From the NCBI RefSeq assembly GCF_000426545.1, contig NZ_AUFO01000039.1, forward strand, positions 1 through 32,598: a stretch of DNA of 32,598 bases, in the 5' to 3' direction. The stretch's first letter is position 1. Each line of letters starts with the position of its first letter. This document shows positions 29,540 through 32,598 of this stretch, one piece after another. A program made the translations under genes and the position numbers. Source of the DNA: Paenibacillus massiliensis subsp. panacisoli DSM 21345 (GTDB lineage Bacteria; Bacillota; Bacilli; Paenibacillales; Paenibacillaceae). The notes under the pieces were generated by a model. It had not been told where the DNA came from and ran no database searches. It saw only the letters and a list, made by a program, of their open reading frames with translations.

Positions 29540-30206
29540 CGAGCTGATAGCGAATCTTATCCATTATCAATCCCAGATCTGGCAGGCCATTGGTGAGACG
29601 TTCATTATGGTGGGTGTCTCGATTGCTGCGGCCGTACTGGTTGGTCTTCCGCTCGGTACGATCCTGATGCTGTGCAGGCCTGGGCAGAAGTATGAGAACA
29701 GAATCATATTCAATATAGCCAACAGTGTGGTGAATATTATCCGTTCATTTCCGTTTCTGCTGCTGGTGGTCTTTATGATTCCGTTTACCCGGCTTGTGGT
29801 TGGTACGGCACTGGGGACGATCGCAGCGACTGTGCCACTATCCGTGGTGGCCATTGCTTACTATGCCCGGCTTGTCGAGCAGGCATTGCTGGATGTACCC
29901 AAAGGTGTGATGGAGGCAGCCTCCTCCATGGGAGCTTCCACCTTGCAGATGGTATACAAGTTCTTGTATGTTGAGGCACGGTCAGGGTTGACGCTAGGTC
30001 TGACGACGGCCACGATTACCTTTATCTCCTATTCTACCGTTATGGGGGTCGTTGGAGGTGGCGGTGTTGGTGATTTTGCCATTCGTTATGGCTATCAACG
30101 CTTTGAGACGGAGCTTATGTTTTTTACAATTATTATTATGATTGTTCTTGTGCAGGCGATCCAGTTCACAGGGAATACCATAGCGCGATGGCTGGACAAG
30201 CGCTGA
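29532..30206 (+). CDS. metI: MetI-like ABC transporter permease
   Basis: A 224-residue membrane protein with about five helices, the usual MetI size. The binding-protein-dependent transport domain spans most of it, with the EAA loop as VEQALLDVPKGVMEAASSMGASTLQMVYKFLYVEA (E-A-A-x-x-x-G), which contacts the ATPase. Other family marks are NIIRSFPFLLLVVFMIPFTRLVVGT near the N-terminal third and TVMGVVGGGGVGDFAIRYGYQRFETELM near the C-terminus. The ATG overlaps the end of metN by eight bases and follows a GAGGGG-type ribosome site inside that gene. The lipoprotein partner follows after 135 bases. Confidence 0.93.
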   Translation: MFDELIANLIHYQSQIWQAIGETFIMVGVSIAAAVLVGLPLGTILMLCRPGQKYENRIIFNIANSVVNIIRSFPFLLLVVFMIPFTRLVVGTALGTIAATVPLSVVAIAYYARLVEQALLDVPKGVMEAASSMGASTLQMVYKFLYVEARSGLTLGLTTATITFISYSTVMGVVGGGGVGDFAIRYGYQRFETELMFFTIIIMIVLVQAIQFTGNTIARWLDKR

Positions 30207-30341
30207 GTCATAAGGCTATAGTATGTATTGATTGCTCGAATACTTAAAAATCAGATATTGAGAAATGTGTCTATCCACACTCACAGATCAGCAACCATGA
30301 AGAGCAAGTCAAAAATAGAGAATATGTTGGGGGTTAAGAAA

Positions 30342-31181
30342 ATGAAGCAGAAAATGAAAAGCACCTGGATGATGGCATTGCTGGCAATGATCCTGTTAGT
30401 AGGAGCCGGCTGTGGGCAGCAGGCAAGCGAGCCCAAGAATACGGAGTCTGCTCCCGCCGAGGAAGTGACTCTGAAGGTAGCATCTCTAATTCCACCAATG
30501 ACGGATATTCTGGATGTAGTCAAGCCACTCCTCAAGGAGGACGGCATTAATCTGGAGGTTGTAGTACTTTCTGACAATATACAGCCTAATACGGCGCTGG
30601 CCAACAATGAAGTGGATGCGAACTTCTTCCAGCATGTGCCCTTCATGGAGCAATATAATGAAGCGAACGGATCTGATCTGGTCGCAGTAAAGCCGATCTA
30701 TCATGCGCTCTTCGGCGCGTATTCCAAGAAATATAAGAGCATAGATGAGCTGCCAGAGGGAGCCGTTATTGCGATTCCCAACGACTCCACTAATGTTGGC
30801 AGATCACTTGTCATGTTCGAGCAGAATGGCATGATCAAGCTGAGAGAAGGGGCCGGCTACGCTGCAACCCAGGCTGATATTGTGGAGAACAAGAAGAATT
30901 ATGTCTTCAAGGAAGTGGATCTCCTGATGCTGGCCCGTTCCTATGATGATGTAGATGCGGTGGCCATGTATCCTGCGTATGCAAGTCCTCTCGGCTTGAC
31001 GCCGAAGAAGGATGCCTTCATTACCGAGAAGACGGATGACCGCTTCGCGATCACACTTGTGGCTCGGGGAGACAACGCTAACTCTGAGCCCATTCAGAAG
31101 CTGGCAGAGCGTATGACCGGACCAGAAGTAGCAAAATACCTGGAAGAGAACTTTGGTGAGGTATCTGTACCTGCATTCTAA
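30342..31181 (+). CDS. metQ: MetQ/NlpA-family substrate-binding lipoprotein
   Basis: A 279-residue lipoprotein that captures the ligand outside the membrane for the MetNI transporter. A lipoprotein signal (MKQKMKSTWMMALLAMILLVGAGC) ends in the lipobox LVGAGC, so Cys24 is expected to be lipid-modified. The NlpA fold follows: VTLKVASLIPPMTDILDVVKPLLKEDGINLEVVVLSD, PNTALANNEVDANFFQHVPFMEQY, AIPNDSTNVGRSLVMFEQNGMIKL and the C-terminal NSEPIQKLAERMTGPEVAKYLEENFG. ATG 30342 is preceded by a GGGGG box 8 bases upstream; an upstream open frame from 30228 lacks a ribosome site. A strong terminator closes the operon. Ligand identity, often D/L-methionine, is inferred from the family. Confidence 0.93.
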   Translation: MKQKMKSTWMMALLAMILLVGAGCGQQASEPKNTESAPAEEVTLKVASLIPPMTDILDVVKPLLKEDGINLEVVVLSDNIQPNTALANNEVDANFFQHVPFMEQYNEANGSDLVAVKPIYHALFGAYSKKYKSIDELPEGAVIAIPNDSTNVGRSLVMFEQNGMIKLREGAGYAATQADIVENKKNYVFKEVDLLMLARSYDDVDAVAMYPAYASPLGLTPKKDAFITEKTDDRFAITLVARGDNANSEPIQKLAERMTGPEVAKYLEENFGEVSVPAF

Positions 31182-31220
31182 TGTAGAAATTAGCTCTCAT
31201 CACCATGCAATCAGACCTGA

Positions 31221-31263
31221 AAGACTCCAATTTCACCCTAATCGTGGAATTGGAGTCTTTTTT
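31221..31263 (+). terminator. Intrinsic terminator of the metNIQ operon
   Basis: AGACTCCAATT (31222-31232) pairs with 31248-31258, and TCAC/GTGG extends the stem inward to about 15 bp; six T follow. The region 31264-31564 has no gene other than the leader of the collagen-like gene. Confidence 0.9.
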
Positions 31264-31422
31264 CGTGCGCTCGCATGTCCAGTTCTGCCATCATTCTTAT
31301 ACCTTGTGCATAGAATTCAAAGGGGATACTCGAGACGGTGAGGACAAATTCAGACCAAGATTGTGAGATGTCGAGGTGCAGCATATTTTAATAGTGATAG
31401 AGAAGATAGGCTTTACACGTAT

Positions 31423-31450
31423 CACAGTTCACTTGCTACCACATAGAATA
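31423..31450 (+). promoter_or_regulatory. Candidate sigma-K promoter of the collagen-like gene
   Basis: CACA (31423-31426), 15 bases, then CATAGAATA (31442-31450), which matches the sigma-K -10 CATAnnnTA exactly. The spacing is one base short of the usual 16. A second CATATTTTA at 31382-31390 also fits the -10 but has no well-placed -35. Late mother-cell expression would suit a spore-surface protein. Confidence 0.4.
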
Positions 31451-31564
31451 TGATATCTTCTGTGCTGTACCGGAAATCAACCGGAATTAGGACAGAGTAT
31501 ACTTCTTCGGGTGTTCATCCATTGTGTGAAGGGTATGCCAGAAATTAAGCTGAGGAGTGATAGC

Positions 31565-32598
31565 ATGTCTCAACCCAACATACCTAATATTAGTCCTAAC
31601 ATAACCCTAACAAGAGATGATGCAATTAATTTGCTTCTAGCGTCCATTGCGATGGAAGAGCTGGGATTAGGTCACATCATTAATGCAGAGGCAGAGAAGA
31701 TTCAATATGCTGTGGGTACATTGCCAGGTCTGACGATTCCTGCGACGATCAGTGAGCTCTTAATTGTGAATCAGAGTGTTCAGTCCACCTTGCAGGAAAC
31801 AATCAAGAAGGAGCTGTTGCTTGATAGTAAGCTGCAGACGGTATTGAAGACTGTGGGACCAGTTCCAACAGGAATTACGGGACCAACAGGAGCAACAGGA
31901 GCAACAGGAGCAACAGGTCCAACAGGTCCAACGGGAGCCACCGGACCAACAGGTCCGACAGGCGAAACAGGAGTAACTGGCCCGACAGGTCCGACAGGCG
32001 AAACGGGAGCAACTGGCCCGACAGGTCCGACAGGAGAAACAGGGGCCACAGGTGGAACTGGAGCCACAGGTCCAACGGGAGCCACCGGCCCGACAGGTGA
32101 AACAGGGGCCACCGGAGGAACGGGAGCCACGGGCGAAACGGGAGCCACAGGTGAAACGGGAGCAACTGGCCCGACAGGTCCAACGGGTCCGACAGGTGAA
32201 ACCGGAGGAACTGGAGCCACAGGCGAAACGGGAGTGACCGGCCCGACAGGTCCGACAGGTGAAACCGGAGGAACGGGAGCTACGGGCGAAACGGGAGTAA
32301 CCGGTCCAACCGGTCCAACTGGCCCAACGGGTCCAACTGGGGAAGAAGGCGACATAGGAGCGACAGGAGCCACGGGTGCAACAGGCGAAACAGGAGCCAC
32401 CGGAGGAACCGGAGCTACAGGCGAAACGGGAGCAACCGGCCCGACAGGTCCGACAGGCGAAACCGGAGGAACGGGAGCCACAGGTGAAACGGGAGCAACC
32501 GGTCCAACCGGCCCAACGGGTCCAACTGGGGAAGAAGGCGACATAGGAGCGACAGGAGCCACGGGTGCAACAGGCGAAACAGGAGCCACCGGAGGAAC
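31565..32598 (+). CDS. Collagen-like GXT-repeat protein, probably spore surface (3' end outside window)
   Basis: An open frame of at least 344 codons that runs off the window. AGGAG lies about 7 bases before ATG 31565. The first 95 residues are non-collagenous: MSQPNIPNISPNITLTRDD, then INLLLASIAMEELGLGHIINAEAEKIQYAVGTLPGLTIPATISELLIVNQSVQSTLQETIKKELLL, a helical head found on collagen-like and other proteins of spore formers. From about residue 102 the frame is pure Gly-X-Thr triplets (GPT, GAT, GET, GVT, GGT) interrupted by GEEGDIG. Thr in every third position suits O-glycosylation, as in BclA exosporium filaments. Blocks of 189 bp recur (see the repeat entry). No transmembrane segment is seen in the part present. 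The C-terminal trimer-forming domain, if any, lies outside the window. Confidence 0.9.
   Translation, partial: MSQPNIPNISPNITLTRDDAINLLLASIAMEELGLGHIINAEAEKIQYAVGTLPGLTIPATISELLIVNQSVQSTLQETIKKELLLDSKLQTVLKTVGPVPTGITGPTGATGATGATGPTGPTGATGPTGPTGETGVTGPTGPTGETGATGPTGPTGETGATGGTGATGPTGATGPTGETGATGGTGATGETGATGETGATGPTGPTGPTGETGGTGATGETGVTGPTGPTGETGGTGATGETGVTGPTGPTGPTGPTGEEGDIGATGATGATGETGATGGTGATGETGATGPTGPTGETGGTGATGETGATGPTGPTGPTGEEGDIGATGATGATGETGATGG
32321..32598 (+). repeat. 189-bp repeat block within the collagen-like gene
   Basis: Bases 32510-32598 are identical to 32321-32409 (89 of 89) at an offset of 189 bp, which is 63 codons or 21 Gly-X-Thr triplets. Each copy carries the triplet-breaking GEEGDIG. 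The second copy is cut by the window end, so more copies may follow. Exact nucleotide identity, including wobble bases, points to recent duplication. Confidence 0.92.

Noticed and set aside
31780..32589. Long minus-strand frame rich in Pro and Val across the collagen repeats
   Set aside because: It is the mirror of the Gly-X-Thr codons (GGN ACN read backwards gives Pro, Val, Ala). It has no ribosome site, and the plus frame has a clear start and recognisable head domain.

Overview
The window looks like chromosomal DNA from a spore-forming, low-to-mid GC Firmicute, most likely Paenibacillus or a close relative. The reasons are a des-desK-desR cold-membrane locus, an AprX-type subtilase, a Bacillus-type spore transglutaminase, DUF421/DUF1657 spore proteins, a GXT collagen-like spore-surface gene, secreted pectin and arabinan degrading enzymes, strong AGGAGG ribosome sites and many intrinsic terminators. 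I see no rRNA, tRNA, insertion sequence, phage gene or CRISPR array. The genus is an inference from gene content.

Layout. 1-2.2 kb: two FecCD-type siderophore permeases, probably the tail of an iron-uptake operon. 2.4-3.5 kb: a TagO/WecA-type polyprenyl glycosyl-1-phosphate transferase (minus strand). 3.5-5.6 kb: htpG (Hsp90) with a perfect CIRCE operator in its leader. 5.6-6.2 kb: a 10-bp tandem repeat followed by a small membrane protein. 6.2-9.5 kb: a GNAT acetyltransferase, an AprX-like subtilase, a deoxynucleoside kinase and a VOC protein. 9.5-12.9 kb: fatty-acid desaturase plus its thermosensor kinase and regulator (des, desK, desR), with a candidate DesR operator before des and a palindromic dispersed repeat between des and desK. 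12.9-18.7 kb: a Gfo/Idh/MocA oxidoreductase, an unknown protein, then a response regulator, histidine kinase and two PepSY proteins with Asp-rich tails, the two PepSY genes separated by a strongly folded leader.

18.8-24.2 kb: a secreted multidomain GH43 arabinanase (minus strand), an AAC(6')-Ie-like acetyltransferase, and a secreted PAP2 phosphatase fused to an autotransporter-type beta repeat. 24.2-26.4 kb: a sporulation block with tgl, a DUF421-DUF1657 fusion (2Duf type) and a divergent stand-alone DUF1657 gene; sigma-G-like promoters face both ways from the shared intergenic region. 26.5-28.6 kb: a PL3 pectate lyase with a sigma-A promoter and a perfect cre site, then a second Gfo/Idh/MocA gene. 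28.7-31.3 kb: a metNIQ-type ABC importer whose ATPase lacks the usual regulatory NIL domain and whose leader shows no SAM riboswitch. 31.5 kb to the end: a collagen-like GXT protein, cut by the window edge.

The most interesting points are the divergent 2Duf/DUF1657 locus, the two-component/PepSY cluster (including a response regulator whose best-placed start codon is AUC), the folded RNA between the PepSY genes, the solitary AAC(6')-Ie homologue, the PAP2-autotransporter-repeat fusion, and the recently duplicated 189-bp blocks of the collagen gene.
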